Notes: a model not told the origin generated them from the sequence alone. Counted from the first letter of the stretch, positions 1 through 8,810 are shown. The stretch is DNA of 32,538 bases from Tepidibacillus decaturensis (GCF_001561915.1 NZ_LSKU01000001.1:2547176-2579713); one strand, 5' to 3'. A program made the numbers and translations.

Positions 1-12
1 ACTTAAAAAAAG

Positions 13-41
13 GTTTGTATATTCCAACGGAATATACAAAC
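13..41 (-). terminator. Perfect 13-bp hairpin followed by T7; solo family A repeat
   Basis: GTTTGTATATTCC, a 3-base loop, then GGAATATACAAAC form a perfect stem. Read on the minus strand it is followed by C and seven Ts (positions 5-11), which fits an intrinsic terminator downstream of the chemotaxis gene. The arms are those of the family A repeat found elsewhere in the window, so this looks like an internally deleted copy that still works as a terminator. Confidence 0.7.
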
Positions 42-80
42 ACCTAAATGACAAGTGGAAGAAAGTTATACTTTCTTATT

Positions 81-111
81 TTAAAAAAGAGTGGGTTTAA
101 GCCCCTCTCTT
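81..111 (-). terminator. Intrinsic terminator of the chemotaxis receptor gene
   Basis: On the minus strand an imperfect stem, AAGAG-a-GGG paired with CCC-a-CTCTT around a 7-base loop, is followed by more Ts. It starts at the stop codon of the receptor gene. A smaller AAGAAAG/CTTTCTT hairpin lies at 58-76, so three hairpins stand in series here. Confidence 0.6.
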
Positions 112-1411
112 AGACACGAAACTTTTCTATTAATTCTTTTAAATGATATGCGGAATCTCTTAATTGTTGAACTGTTGCAGCGATTTCTTCCATTGCCGCC
201 GTTTGTTCTTCGGTTGTCGCTGCTACTTGCTGTGCTCCTGCCGAAGTTTCTTCTGCAACCGCTGCCATATTTTGAGCCTCTGACAATGTTTCCTGAATAT
301 GTTGGAATTGTTTTTCGATCAGTTTAGTAATCTCTTCAATAGAGAACACTACTTGGTTCACAGATTCACCAATGCTAGCAAGAGATTGTTTTGTTTTTTC
401 TCCCCGATTCGATTCTGAGGTTGCTAGCTCTACTTGTTCAGAGATTTTCCTTACCACGTTATGTACTTCTTGTTGCATTTGTCCAATAATAGAACTAATA
501 TTTTGAACTGCTTTTGTACTTTGGTCTGCTAGTTTCCTTACCTCATTGGCTACAACAGCAAATCCCCGTCCATGTTCACCGGCTCTTGCCGCTTCTATGG
601 AGGCATTTAAGGCTAACAGATTGGTTTGCTCCGCTATATTTCCTACCACTTCGGTAATGGTACTAATTTCTCCAGCGTTTTTTTCTAGCCTTTTTACTAA
701 ATCAATCGATTCTTGGTTGGCGTTTGCAATATGATGTAGTCCTTCTACTAATGAATGGACGACTTCAATGCTTTCTTTGATGACTTGTTCCATGTAGTGG
801 GAATGGTTTTTAGTTTGGTTGGCTTTTTGCTTGACTTCTTCTGATAAGCGATTGATTTGAGTCAATGATTCTACTGTCGCATTGGTTGCAATTGCTTGCC
901 GCTCTGCTCCTTTAGCAATCTCTTCAATCGTTCGAGAAATATTTTCTGCTGAGTTGGCCGATTGTTCAGATGCAAGGATTAATTCCTCTACGTTGTTATT
1001 GGTAAGTTCAAAATTTCCATTGATATCGCGTACCATCAATCGTAGATTTGTTAACATTTGGTTAAAGGCAATTCCCAATGCTCTTAATTCATCATCAGAT
1101 TTAACAACCTTCACATCTCTACTTAAATCACCTGTTGCTGCAATTCTTGCTGATTGTTCCAGTTCGATCAACGGTTTCGTTAGAATTCTAGAAGCGACAT
1201 AGCCAAAAAAGATTGTCCATGCTACACCTAAAATCAAAGTAAGAATAACAAAAAGTTCAAATGTTAAAAAAGGCATTCGATTAAGAATCGAGTCTTTTAA
1301 AACAATGATGAAAAATGCACTTGTCCCATATGTTATGAAAGATAGCATCGAAATGCCTGTAACAAATTTTTTGGTTAAACTAAATTTAAACTTATTTTCC
1401 CCTTTTTCCAT
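110..1411 (-). CDS. Methyl-accepting chemotaxis protein without a large sensor domain
   Basis: Transducer of about 433 residues. Two hydrophobic segments near the N-terminus flank only about a dozen outside residues, so there is no room for a periplasmic-type ligand domain. A HAMP region follows ([15 protein letters not shown]...), then a long coiled coil with the conserved CheA/CheW-contacting tip [21 protein letters not shown], which identifies the family. The protein ends in [20 protein letters not shown] with no CheR-docking pentapeptide. The start is uncertain: ATG at 1411 has GGTGAGG only two bases upstream, and an in-frame TTG at 1453 has no clear ribosome site. It follows ywlE by about 110 bases, a place held by rpiB in B. 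subtilis, so it is probably an insertion into the ancestral order. The signal it senses cannot be told. Confidence 0.9.
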   Translation of the reverse strand: MEKGENKFKFSLTKKFVTGISMLSFITYGTSAFFIIVLKDSILNRMPFLTFELFVILTLILGVAWTIFFGYVASRILTKPLIELEQSARIAATGDLSRDVKVVKSDDELRALGIAFNQMLTNLRLMVRDINGNFELTNNNVEELILASEQSANSAENISRTIEEIAKGAERQAIATNATVESLTQINRLSEEVKQKANQTKNHSHYMEQVIKESIEVVHSLVEGLHHIANANQESIDLVKRLEKNAGEISTITEVVGNIAEQTNLLALNASIEAARAGEHGRGFAVVANEVRKLADQSTKAVQNISSIIGQMQQEVHNVVRKISEQVELATSESNRGEKTKQSLASIGESVNQVVFSIEEITKLIEKQFQHIQETLSEAQNMAAVAEETSAGAQQVAATTEEQTAAMEEIAATVQQLRDSAYHLKELIEKFRV

Positions 1412-1523
1412 TTCCTCACCAACCTTTTGATTAAAAGTCTTTTTTATTGCCAAATTCCACTAGCTAAGTAAGTATTCGCTAAGAAGGTGGCTACTCCTTC
1501 ATATTCCCTAATTTTTTTTGTGA

Positions 1524-1955
1524 TTATAGGATTTTTCTTCTATCCAAAAATGTTCGAATGGCTGCTTCAATCTCTTTGGCTGTTTCTCGGTAAACTTCCA
1601 AATCGTTCCCAAATGGATCGGAAATATCTCCGGATTCTTTAAGCATTTTTATTTTTTCGATAAACTCAGGGTATTGCTCTACTAATACCTGTTTATGTCC
1701 TTCTGTCATGGTAAACACAAGGTCTGCCCATTTTAATAATTTCCTTGTTACTTTTTTTGCACTGTGGTCGTCTTCTACACCATATTCCTGCATGACGGTT
1801 CTTGCATGCTCAGATGCAGGGAGATCTTCAATCGCCAAAATTCCAGCTGATTTTACAGCTAGTTCCAACCCTTCATCTGTAGCTATTTTTTTTAAAATTT
1901 TCTCTGCCATTGGGCTTCGACATGTGTTGCCTGTACATACAAATAATACATTCAT
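1524..1955 (-). CDS. ywlE: Protein-arginine phosphatase, low-molecular-weight PTP fold
   Basis: About 143 residues. The signature CTGNTCRSP (Cys7 to Arg13) is the LMW-PTP P-loop, and the DPFGND segment (Asp113) supplies the general acid. The residue after Asn in the loop is Thr11, which in B. subtilis YwlE favours phosphoarginine over phosphotyrosine; this supports the arginine phosphatase that opposes McsB in heat-shock and Clp control. ATG at 1955 is chosen because homologues begin MNxLFVCTGNTCRSP; upstream in-frame starts (TTG 1979, ATG 1967) would place the GAAGGA site inside the gene. It lies just downstream of the ZIP transporter gene in the ywlC-mntP-ywlE order. Confidence 0.9.
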   Translation of the reverse strand: MNVLFVCTGNTCRSPMAEKILKKIATDEGLELAVKSAGILAIEDLPASEHARTVMQEYGVEDDHSAKKVTRKLLKWADLVFTMTEGHKQVLVEQYPEFIEKIKMLKESGDISDPFGNDLEVYRETAKEIEAAIRTFLDRRKIL

Positions 1956-1975
1956 GACTAAAACCATCCTTCTCT

Positions 1976-2716
1976 TCAATGATTTAATTGATAAACGATA
2001 TACATAATGAGAATCCCGATCCCCATTCCAAATTGCCCCAATAAACGATGTAACTTCATGCTTTCTGGCCCTATATCTTTAACGACTAAATACCCCATTG
2101 CACCAGCAGCCACACTAAGTCCAATAGAAATCCAATAGGGTACCATCTCGCCGATGAGGATACTGATCCATGTACCTAAAGGAATAAATAAACCTGTTGA
2201 AAGTGGAATTAAAAAAATTGTCAATGAGCGAAGTTTACCTAACATCAGGGTTGAAGCTACTCCTAACCCTTCGGGAATATTGTGCAAAGCGATGACTAGG
2301 GCGACGCGAATGCCTAACTTTTCTTGTGTTTCAAATCCCGCCCCAATTGCTACACCTTCAGGTAAATTATGCAAAGCAATCGCAAGGGTGAAAAAAATGG
2401 CCAGCTGTCGATAATATCGTTCTTCTGCTATTTGATTTAGATGATTGGACAAGGGTAGAAATTTGGCAATAAACCAATCAACTAAAGACATAATAAGAAT
2501 GCCAATCAAAAGACCAATCCAGGTATATTTTATGTTCCCATAAGTGAATGAGGCTGGAAGTAAATCAACAAAAACAACCATTCCCATCATGCCGGTAGAA
2601 ATACCTAGATAAAATCCCAACACTCTTGAATCAGGACGTCCAAACCAAAGAACTATTAAACCACCTATTCCGGTGGCAAGACCTGACAATAGGCTAATCA
2701 AAATGATTTGTTCCAT
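1976..2716 (-). CDS. ZIP family divalent metal transporter
   Basis: 246 residues with about eight hydrophobic segments. Two metal-binding helices carry the ZIP signature: HNLPEGVAIG and HNIPEGLGVA. These supply the His/Asn/Glu ligands of the transport site. The family usually brings Zn, Fe or Mn into the cytosol, though some members work otherwise; the substrate cannot be read here. ATG at 2716 lies two bases after the mntP stop, with a weak GGTG site, which suggests translational coupling to mntP. B. subtilis has no gene between mntP and ywlE, so this is an extra gene in a conserved operon. The likely theme is paired uptake and efflux of one metal, by inference. Confidence 0.88.
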   Translation of the reverse strand: MEQIILISLLSGLATGIGGLIVLWFGRPDSRVLGFYLGISTGMMGMVVFVDLLPASFTYGNIKYTWIGLLIGILIMSLVDWFIAKFLPLSNHLNQIAEERYYRQLAIFFTLAIALHNLPEGVAIGAGFETQEKLGIRVALVIALHNIPEGLGVASTLMLGKLRSLTIFLIPLSTGLFIPLGTWISILIGEMVPYWISIGLSVAAGAMGYLVVKDIGPESMKLHRLLGQFGMGIGILIMYIVYQLNH

Positions 2717-2718
2717 GG

Positions 2719-3276
2719 CTACACCAAAAATTTAATGCCAAAGACGAGCAGAATGATACCACCAAGTGCTTCTCCATAATCCCCGAGCCAATCGCCAATC
2801 TTATCCCCTAATGTTAAGCCTAAGGCAGTCATTGCTCCACCTATGATACCAAACAATAAAACAACAAATAAAAAATCTGCAGAAAAAAGCCCTAAGGATA
2901 GACCGACAGATAAAGCATCAATACTAACACTAAAAGCGAGTAAAAATAACCCGATTCCTACTGTTTGGTCTAAAACATGCGCTTTATTGCTTAAAAATGA
3001 CGACCAAAGCATATTCGCACCAAGCATCACTAAAATGATTCCTCCAACCCAAGTAGCAATGTCCCCTATAAAGGTGGAAAGAAAGTGCCCGAACACCATT
3101 CCAATGAGTGGCATCAATATATGAAAAATACCTATGGTGATACTAATCTTGCTGATTTGAGCCCAAGATAATTTTTGCATTCCAATACCGATTCCTAAAG
3201 AAAAGGCATCCATTCCTAGAGCAATGCCTATCATAAGAAGTGCCATAATTTGCCCTAGGTTTGTCATCCATTCCAT
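2719..3276 (-). CDS. mntP: Manganese efflux pump MntP
   Basis: About 185 residues, six hydrophobic helices and two internal repeats with acidic motifs: GMDAFSLGIGIG in the first helix and SIDALSVGLSLG in the fourth. This is the MntP (DUF204, YwlD) family, which exports Mn(II). ATG at 3276 is preferred because GGAGGGG sits ten bases upstream and the length matches YwlD; the frame stays open to 3342, where it would overlap the ywlC end. No yybP-ykoY manganese riboswitch is recognisable before it, so control is probably from the upstream operon promoter. Confidence 0.92.
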   Translation of the reverse strand: MEWMTNLGQIMALLMIGIALGMDAFSLGIGIGMQKLSWAQISKISITIGIFHILMPLIGMVFGHFLSTFIGDIATWVGGIILVMLGANMLWSSFLSNKAHVLDQTVGIGLFLLAFSVSIDALSVGLSLGLFSADFLFVVLLFGIIGGAMTALGLTLGDKIGDWLGDYGEALGGIILLVFGIKFLV

Positions 3277-3331
3277 AGCAACATCCCCTCCATAACCTTG
3301 TCTATCCAACATTATGCAAGGGGTTGTCTCT

Positions 3332-4389
3332 TTATACGTCAATCATTTTTCCACCTGCTGCTTTTTTTATTCGATTCATAATAGCTAGACCAATTCCCGC
3401 TTCCCCCACACCCTCAACTAATATATAATCGATCTTTTGTTGATCAAATGTTCGCAACGCATCATATAGATGTACTGCTAAAGGGTGTAGATTATTTTTG
3501 GAACCATAACCTAAAACCAAGTCAGCTTTTAAAATCTCTTTTTCATGCTCGCGGAGCGTTAATACGCCTACTTTTTTCCCTTCATTAATCATTTGATTAG
3601 CCAGTTGATTGATTTTATCTATAACCGCTTGTTCCTTCCCACGAACGATCCACATCTCTCCTGTTGGAGCATAATGGGTATATTTCATTCCCGGTGATTT
3701 TGGTTTTTCTTCTTCTTTAATAAGTGCAGGGTCTAAGGACACAACACCAAGAACGGCTTCTAATTCTTCAATGGTTATACCACCAGGCCTTAAGACTGTT
3801 GGAATTTCCTCAGTTAGATCAATGACTGTAGATTCTAAGCCTACACCTGTTGCCCCACCATCGACAATTCCTTCGATTCTACCCTGTAAATCATGCCAAA
3901 CATGATCTGCAGTCGTCGGACTAGGTTTTCCAGAGCGATTAGCACTAGGCGCTGCAATCGGTAGATCTGCTGCCTTAATGACTGCAAGGGCTACAGGATG
4001 ATTAGGCATTCTAACCGCCACAGTGGGAAGTCCAGCTGTAACTAATGGGGATATTCCATCTTTTCGTTTGAAAATAATGGTTAAAGGTCCTGGCCAAAAC
4101 TGATCCATTAGTCTTTTGCTACGTTGATCCACATCTTCAACAAGCTGCTCTAGCTGTTTATAGCTGGCAATATGGACGATTAGTGGATTATCACTAGGAC
4201 GCCCTTTTGCTGCAAAGATTTTTTTACTGCTTCTGTATCTAAGGCATTTGCGCCAAGGCCATATACTGTTTCTGTAGGAAAAGCGATCACTTCTCCTTCC
4301 CTTAAACGCTTGGCTACTTCTATGATATCAGGATGACATTCATCCACAAGTTTATCCACATTCCAAATCTTCGTTTTTGTTCCTAGCAT
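3332..4389 (-). pseudogene. ywlC: Threonylcarbamoyl-AMP synthase (Sua5/YrdC type), frameshifted
   Basis: Makes L-threonylcarbamoyl-AMP from threonine, bicarbonate and ATP for the t6A37 modification of ANN-decoding tRNAs. The first frame (from ATG 4389, AGGAG eight bases upstream) gives EVIAFPTETVYGLGANALD, then breaks at a run of seven As (4219-4225). Adding one A restores AVKKIFAAKGRPSDNPLIVHI, including the K-x-R / S-x-N substrate motif, and joins the second frame, which runs to the stop at 3332. The joined product is about 352 residues with an N-terminal YrdC domain and a C-terminal Sua5 domain (linker PGMKYTHYAP), the normal length. Without frameshifting, the first product is 69 residues and dead. 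Sequencing error, true mutation and slippage at A AAA AAA are all possible. It overlaps the longest mntP frame. Confidence 0.88.
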
Positions 4390-4448
4390 CCTATTTGCTC
4401 CTAACCTGTTTCGTTTTAAAATGTAATTGTGACATAGATTCTCTTCTT

Positions 4449-4477
4449 ATTAAACAAAAAAATATTGCACCTGTCAA
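4449..4477 (-). promoter_or_regulatory. Putative sigma-A promoter of ywlC operon
   Basis: On the minus strand TTGACA (4472-4477) and TTTAAT (4449-4454) are 17 bases apart, about 60 bases before the ywlC start codon. The -35 box is half of an inverted repeat TGTCAA-N9-TTGACA (4472-4492). The DnaA-box cluster lies just upstream. Confidence 0.55.
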
Positions 4478-4494
4478 AATAATCTATTGACAAG

Positions 4495-4538
4495 TTATGC
4501 ACAGTTTGTGAATAACCTGTTAATAAGTATGTTAATAA
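4495..4538. promoter_or_regulatory. Helically phased DnaA-box cluster
   Basis: TTATGCACA at 4495 (plus) and TGTGAATAA at 4507 (minus strand TTATTCACA) both match TTATNCACA exactly. TGTTAATAA at 4518 and 4530 (minus strand TTATTAACA) each have one mismatch. Box starts are 12, 11 and 12 bases apart, close to one helix turn. The tract lies between the spoIIR terminator and the ywlC promoter. The ywlC upstream region is, to my knowledge, one of the few DnaA-bound clusters outside oriC in B. subtilis. Confidence 0.6.
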
Positions 4539-4573
4539 CTCTTCATAATGATGATAAATGGTTTATGATTTAG

Positions 4574-4609
4574 TAAAAAAGCTTCGAACAATGCTATTGC
4601 TCGAAGCTT
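4574..4609 (-). terminator. Intrinsic terminator of spoIIR
   Basis: Minus-strand stem AAGCTTCGA ... TCGAAGCTT (4579-4609) with further loop pairing CAAT/ATTG, followed by TTTTTT. It lies 12 bases after the spoIIR stop and separates spoIIR from ywlC. Confidence 0.85.
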
Positions 4610-4621
4610 GGAATAGATCTT

Positions 4622-5269
4622 TTAAAATATCGATTTGATAAAGGAAAAGAGTTTAAGTAGCATATCAAAGAGGAAAAATCTCACTTCTACTTCTTCAGGA
4701 TCATTTAATTGGACAATAGATTGCTGTGTCTTGTCTACTGTTGTATTTTTAACCACATCAACAGCATCCCCTGTGGATATGTCAACAAAACATAGTGGGG
4801 GGAATAAAACACACCACCAATTTTGCCCCTTACCAGCACCTAGAGTAATTCGGAGTGCCTCATACTCACCAGCAGGATAAACGGTTTGACCATACATTTT
4901 TGTAGGAAATGGAACGATACCAAGCTCAACCTTTGGTGGTTCTGAATAACTAAATCCATTGTCCTTTATCGTCTTTTCTACCAATTCTTGAAATGCTGGT
5001 AAATGCTCCTTGATGACTGCTCTTGCTTCTTCAATTGTTTTAACCTTTGTCGCATAAGGATCTAGTTGTGCAACAATTTCATCCCTGATTTTCCGTTTTA
5101 ACCATTGGTCTTCAGGCGAATCACTGTTTGCAATGATCCGTAAACGAATGGCTTGATCAGGTATAGTGGCTGATTCCTGTGGTGCAGCAATTGCCATCTC
5201 TTGTTTTTGTATATCCCAACTCATCAAAAGAACAGAAAATATAAAAATAAAATATAATAGCTTTTTCAT
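4622..5269 (-). CDS. spoIIR: Stage II sporulation protein R
   Basis: Secreted forespore signal that triggers SpoIIGA to process pro-sigma-E in the mother cell. About 215 residues: an N-terminal signal segment (MKKLLYFIFIFSVLLMSWDI) and then the conserved body RLRIIANSDSPEDQWLKRKI and the family core AGEYEALRITLGAGKGQNWW, followed by CVLFPPLCF. ATG 5269 is chosen over GTG 5272 because GAGGGG lies seven bases upstream. As in B. subtilis it sits between prmC and ywlC; ywlB is missing. A sigma-F-like pair, GTTTA (5327-5331) and GTCCATAAT (5303-5311) 15 bases apart on the minus strand, lies upstream; it fits forespore expression but is only suggestive. Confidence 0.93.
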   Translation of the reverse strand: MKKLLYFIFIFSVLLMSWDIQKQEMAIAAPQESATIPDQAIRLRIIANSDSPEDQWLKRKIRDEIVAQLDPYATKVKTIEEARAVIKEHLPAFQELVEKTIKDNGFSYSEPPKVELGIVPFPTKMYGQTVYPAGEYEALRITLGAGKGQNWWCVLFPPLCFVDISTGDAVDVVKNTTVDKTQQSIVQLNDPEEVEVRFFLFDMLLKLFSFIKSIF

Positions 5270-5337
5270 CACGTTTCCCCTCTCGTCTCTCTATTTATCC
5301 TCATTATGGACAGAATAGGGAAAGGTTAAACGTGTAA

Positions 5338-5392
5338 GTTTCTATATTCCAACGTGCTCCGTTGTTCGCGGTTTTCCATGATTAAAAAAGGT
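5338..5392 (-). repeat. Half copy of family A repeat
   Basis: GTTTCTATATTCC and the bases after it match the reverse complement of the right half of the full copy at 8891-8993 (shared CGTTGTTCGCGGTTTTCCAT) with few differences, then stop. It lies directly after the prmC stop codon. Confidence 0.75.
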
Positions 5393-5397
5393 TTATT

Positions 5398-6279
5398 TTA
5401 GGTAATCTTAGCGATGATGATCCTAGGAATACCTTGAAAATCAGGGATTACCTTTATATGTTCTATTTGTAGCTTCCATTTTGAGTCTTTTTGCTGAAGC
5501 AATTCAACGATTGGTTCTGATTGATCAATTCCAATTTCAAATGCAATCAAACCTGGTCGATGCAATACTTTTTCGGCTTGTTGAAGGATTTGACGATAAA
5601 ATTGTAGGCCATCTTCTCCACCATCTAAGGCTAACATTGGCTCATTATTCTTCACTTCTGGCATTAAATCATCAAGATCCTTCGTAGGAATATAAGGCGG
5701 ATTTGATACGATTAAATCTACCTTCATTTTCGATTCTAAGATTGGATTTAGCAAATCTCCATGATGAAAGGTTACTTGGGCTTCCAACTTTATGGCATTT
5801 TTCTTTGCCGTTTTTAAAGCGGCGTTAGAAATATCTACTGTATGAACATGCCAATTTGGCTTTTCCAGTGCTAATGTAATCGCAATTGCCCCACTGCCTG
5901 TACCTACATCTACTACGGTAATCGGCTGATCTTGCCATATTTGATCTGCTTCATGGATAAGATGTTCAAGCAACAGTTCTGTTTCAGGACGAGGAATCAG
6001 TACATTGGGATTAACCGAAAAAGGTCTACCATAAAATTCTTGCTCACCTACGATATATTGCAGTGGAATATGGTGGATTCTCTGATCAAGCCATTGCTTT
6101 AATGGTTCCCATTTCTCGATTGGGAAGGGTTGATTCCATTGGAGAAACAGTTGGCTTCGATTCCATTGAAACAAGTTTCTAATCAAAACCTCTGCTTCTA
6201 AAGGGGCTTGATCGATATGATGTTGTCTTAAAAAGGAGGAAGCCCAAGAATGGGCTTCCTTTATTGTCATGTTTCTCAT
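5398..6279 (-). CDS. prmC: Release-factor glutamine methyltransferase
   Basis: Methylates the Gln of the GGQ motif in RF1 and RF2 using S-adenosylmethionine. 293 residues: a helical N-terminal substrate-binding domain (to about residue 95), then a Rossmann methyltransferase with SAM motif [16 protein letters not shown] and the catalytic NPPYIP motif that binds the glutamine amide. ATG 6279 overlaps the prfA stop as ATGA, so the enzyme is translationally coupled to its substrate's gene; a second ATG at 6270 is possible. Confidence 0.95.
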   Translation of the reverse strand: MRNMTIKEAHSWASSFLRQHHIDQAPLEAEVLIRNLFQWNRSQLFLQWNQPFPIEKWEPLKQWLDQRIHHIPLQYIVGEQEFYGRPFSVNPNVLIPRPETELLLEHLIHEADQIWQDQPITVVDVGTGSGAIAITLALEKPNWHVHTVDISNAALKTAKKNAIKLEAQVTFHHGDLLNPILESKMKVDLIVSNPPYIPTKDLDDLMPEVKNNEPMLALDGGEDGLQFYRQILQQAEKVLHRPGLIAFEIGIDQSEPIVELLQQKDSKWKLQIEHIKVIPDFQGIPRIIIAKIT

Positions 6280-7352
6280 TCTGATTGCTCCGTATGTTTT
6301 AATAAGTCCGCTTGCGCTTGTACGTGAAGCGCTGAGATAATTTCCTCCAAATCACCATCAAGTACGCTATCTAATTTGTGCAAAGTAAGGCCGATACGAT
6401 GATCTGTTACACGACTTTGGGGGAAGTTATAGGTTCGAATCCGTTCACTTCGATCCCCTGTTCCTACAGCACTTTTTCTTGTTTCAGCTAGTTTAGCCTG
6501 TTCTTCCTCTAATTGTTTTTCATAAATTCTAGCTCTTAACACTTTCATCGCTTTTTCCTTATTTTTAATTTGGGATTTTTCATCCTGCATGGATACCACG
6601 ATTCCAGTGGGGATATGGGTTAAGCGAACCGCTGATTGAGTGGTATTTACGCTTTGTCCACCAGGACCACTTGAACAGAAGACATCGACGCGAATATCTT
6701 TTTCATGAATCTCTACTTCTACATCTTCTGCCTCAGGTAATACAGCAACTGTTGCGGTAGAAGTATGGATACGTCCACCTGATTCTGTTTCAGGTACACG
6801 TTGCACACGGTGGGCACCACTTTCATATTTTAATTTACTATAAGCACCTTTTCCAGTAATCATAAAAATAACTTCTTTGAACCCACCAATCCCTGTATAA
6901 TTGGCATCCATTACTTCTGTTTTCCATCCTTGTCTTTCTGCAAAGCGTGTATACATGCGGAAAAGATCACCAGCAAATAAGGCAGCCTCATCACCACCAG
7001 CAGCCCCTCTAATTTCTACAATAACGTTTTTCTCATCATTAGGATCTTTTGGAAGGAGAAGAATTCTTAGCTGTTCTTCTAGCGCTTTCTTTTTTTCCTC
7101 TAATTCATCTAATTCCATTTTGACCATTTCACGCATCTCTGCATCAAGTTTTTCTTCTAACATCGCTTTTGCATCTTGATGTTCTTTAACGACTTGTTTA
7201 TATTCTTTATATGCTTGAACCGTTTCTTCTAATCCGGATTGTTCCTTTGAATATTCTCTTAGTTTTTTGGGATCATTAAGGACTTCCGGGTCCATTAACA
7301 ATTCCGTCAATTGATTATAACGGTCTTCTAATTCTTGTAACCGTCCGAACAT
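6276..7352 (-). CDS. prfA: Peptide chain release factor 1
   Basis: Recognises UAA and UAG in the ribosomal A site and triggers peptide release. 358 residues: helical domain 1, the stop-codon reading tripeptide region (VPETES, residues 187-189 in the PxT position), and the universal GGQ at 231-233 in [15 protein letters not shown] 7352 is chosen with GGGGTGA about five bases upstream; the in-frame GTG at 7361 lies inside that ribosome site. It heads the prfA-prmC operon. Confidence 0.96.
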   Translation of the reverse strand: MFGRLQELEDRYNQLTELLMDPEVLNDPKKLREYSKEQSGLEETVQAYKEYKQVVKEHQDAKAMLEEKLDAEMREMVKMELDELEEKKKALEEQLRILLLPKDPNDEKNVIVEIRGAAGGDEAALFAGDLFRMYTRFAERQGWKTEVMDANYTGIGGFKEVIFMITGKGAYSKLKYESGAHRVQRVPETESGGRIHTSTATVAVLPEAEDVEVEIHEKDIRVDVFCSSGPGGQSVNTTQSAVRLTHIPTGIVVSMQDEKSQIKNKEKAMKVLRARIYEKQLEEEQAKLAETRKSAVGTGDRSERIRTYNFPQSRVTDHRIGLTLHKLDSVLDGDLEEIISALHVQAQADLLKHTEQSE

Positions 7353-7397
7353 TTCACTCACCCCAATTTGGAATAAAAACTAATGTATAACGTTAAA

Positions 7398-7426
7398 ATT
7401 ATATCGGAATTGCTCGTTATAAGCAA
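7398..7426 (-). promoter_or_regulatory. Putative sigma-A promoter of prfA-prmC
   Basis: Minus strand TTGCTT (7421-7426) and a perfect TATAAT (7398-7403), 17 bases apart, about 45 bases before the prfA start. Confidence 0.65.
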
Positions 7427-7431
7427 GAAAT

Positions 7432-7471
7432 AAAGAACACCCTTTTAGCCTAAGCTAAAAAGGTGTTCTTT
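7432..7471 (-). terminator. Intrinsic terminator of the spore lipoprotein gene
   Basis: Long stem AAAGAACACC...GCTAAAAGGGTGTTCTTT with a short loop, just after the stop at 7485. The bases after the stem on the minus strand are TTATTTC, a weak U tract. Confidence 0.75.
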
Positions 7472-7484
7472 GAAACGAGGCGTA

Positions 7485-8111
7485 CTATCTTCTGTAGGTT
7501 CTAAAACGGTTGTCAAAATCACGAAAGTCTGTTTGGAAACGATCAACGGCAGTCCCACCTCTAATGCCATCGCCTATGTCACGTAGTCGCCCAAATAGAT
7601 CAGCATCAGAAGTAATACGGATGTTATAACGGGGGTATAATCTCTTTAGAGCATTATACACATTTCGTTCGACACGGTTAGCTTCGGTAGATTGAATTCG
7701 ATCTTCTAAATCCAATCCTACATAGGCATTCCCGCCAGCAATAACAACCGTTGCATCTTCAACTCCATTAACTCTTGCTGCCGTTTCCGCCATTCTGTCT
7801 GCATCATCGTTTGCATTGTTACGGAACTGGTTAGCACGGAAGCCGTAAGGGCCAACATTGTTAGGACCGTATGGATTGTAATTATAAGCACCATAAGTAC
7901 CATCATAACGGTTATATGGAGTGACGTTTCGATAAGGTGTAATGCCATCATAAGTATATGGATTCACCTTACGACCATCATTTCCATCTAACATATTCGG
8001 CTGATTGTAACCTCTCGTTAATGGTCTATTATCATTATCTACATTACATGCCGTTAATCCTAACACTAAAAGGCTGGCTAATACCAATAGCTTGAATTTT
8101 TTTGTACGCAA
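7485..8111 (-). CDS. YhcN/YlaJ family sporulation lipoprotein
   Basis: About 208 residues. A lipoprotein signal peptide (KLLVLASLLVLGLTAC) has a good lipobox, with Cys the likely lipid-bearing first residue. A linker rich in Asn, Tyr, Pro and Gly follows, then the YhcN/YlaJ domain DRMAETAARVNGVEDATVVIAGGNAYVGLDL. Family members are found in the spore inner membrane or coat fractions and their biochemical role is poorly known. The start is TTG at 8111: GAGGAGG is eight bases upstream and the in-frame GTG (8120) is part of that site. It is inserted between prfA and tdk, which are neighbours in B. subtilis. It has its own terminator. Confidence 0.85.
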   Translation of the reverse strand: MRTKKFKLLVLASLLVLGLTACNVDNDNRPLTRGYNQPNMLDGNDGRKVNPYTYDGITPYRNVTPYNRYDGTYGAYNYNPYGPNNVGPYGFRANQFRNNANDDADRMAETAARVNGVEDATVVIAGGNAYVGLDLEDRIQSTEANRVERNVYNALKRLYPRYNIRITSDADLFGRLRDIGDGIRGGTAVDRFQTDFRDFDNRFRTYRR

Positions 8112-8169
8112 ATGCGTCACCTCCTCAGGAATTATATTTCCCGATATGAGGCAAAAACATTTTGCTTAA

Positions 8170-8760
8170 TTATTCCAAATACTCATCTTTTTCTAGCGGC
8201 GGATGGTAATAATGTCTGCGACAAACACTGCGATATGTTTCATTTCCACCAATTTCAATGGCTTCGCCGGAATAAACAGGTTGTCCATCTTTAAATTTTA
8301 GGATGTGAGTTGCTTTTTTATTACAATAAACACAAACGGTTTTAATTTCTTCAATTTTATCCGCTTCACAAAGCAATTGTTGGCTACCTTCAAATAATTC
8401 ATTTTTAAAATTTTTTAACAAACCATAAACAATCACAGGTATGTTTAATTGATCCACAATATGGGTTAGTTGAGTGACGTGATAAGGTTTGAGAAATTGC
8501 CCTTCGTCTACCAATACACAGTCTGGTTTTATTTCTTCGTTATCCACCATTTTGAAGATATCGGTATCATCGTAAACAGGAACAGCCTCTCTGCTGATAC
8601 CTACTCTTGAGGTAACTTTCCCCACTCCATATCGATCATCAATCGCTGGAGTAAAAACCGTTGCTTTTTTCCCAGATTGTTCGTAATTGTGAGCAACGGT
8701 TAAGAGCTGAATCGTTTTTGAAGCATTCATTGCCCCATATCTAAAAAAAAGTTGCGCCAT
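8170..8760 (-). CDS. tdk: Thymidine kinase, E. coli-like subclass
   Basis: Phosphorylates thymidine with ATP for dTTP salvage. About 196 residues. The sequence follows the E. coli type (MAQLFFRYGAMN..., IDDRYGVGKVTSRVGIS, IGGNETYRSVCRRHYY) and not the B. subtilis MFSGKS type, although the locus is the same. The nucleotide loop reads GAMNASKT, with Ser where Gly is usual before Lys. The lid domain keeps zinc ligands CVYC and CRRH. DEGQF supplies the active-site acid. ATG 8760 has GGGAG four to five bases upstream. It stands alone between the rpmE terminator and the lipoprotein gene. Confidence 0.93.
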   Translation of the reverse strand: MAQLFFRYGAMNASKTIQLLTVAHNYEQSGKKATVFTPAIDDRYGVGKVTSRVGISREAVPVYDDTDIFKMVDNEEIKPDCVLVDEGQFLKPYHVTQLTHIVDQLNIPVIVYGLLKNFKNELFEGSQQLLCEADKIEEIKTVCVYCNKKATHILKFKDGQPVYSGEAIEIGGNETYRSVCRRHYYHPPLEKDEYLE

Positions 8761-8810
8761 GTTTCTCCCTCCCCCCAAGCTATTACAAATATGAAATGTA
8801 TATTATTAGA

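Noticed and set aside
1454-1523. Sigma-D flagellar promoter before the chemotaxis gene
   Set aside because: No TAAA-N15-GCCGATAT-like sequence could be found in the gap.
2719-3331. Manganese riboswitch before mntP
   Set aside because: mntP start overlaps or closely follows ywlC, leaving no room for a yybP-ykoY element, and no such fold was recognised.
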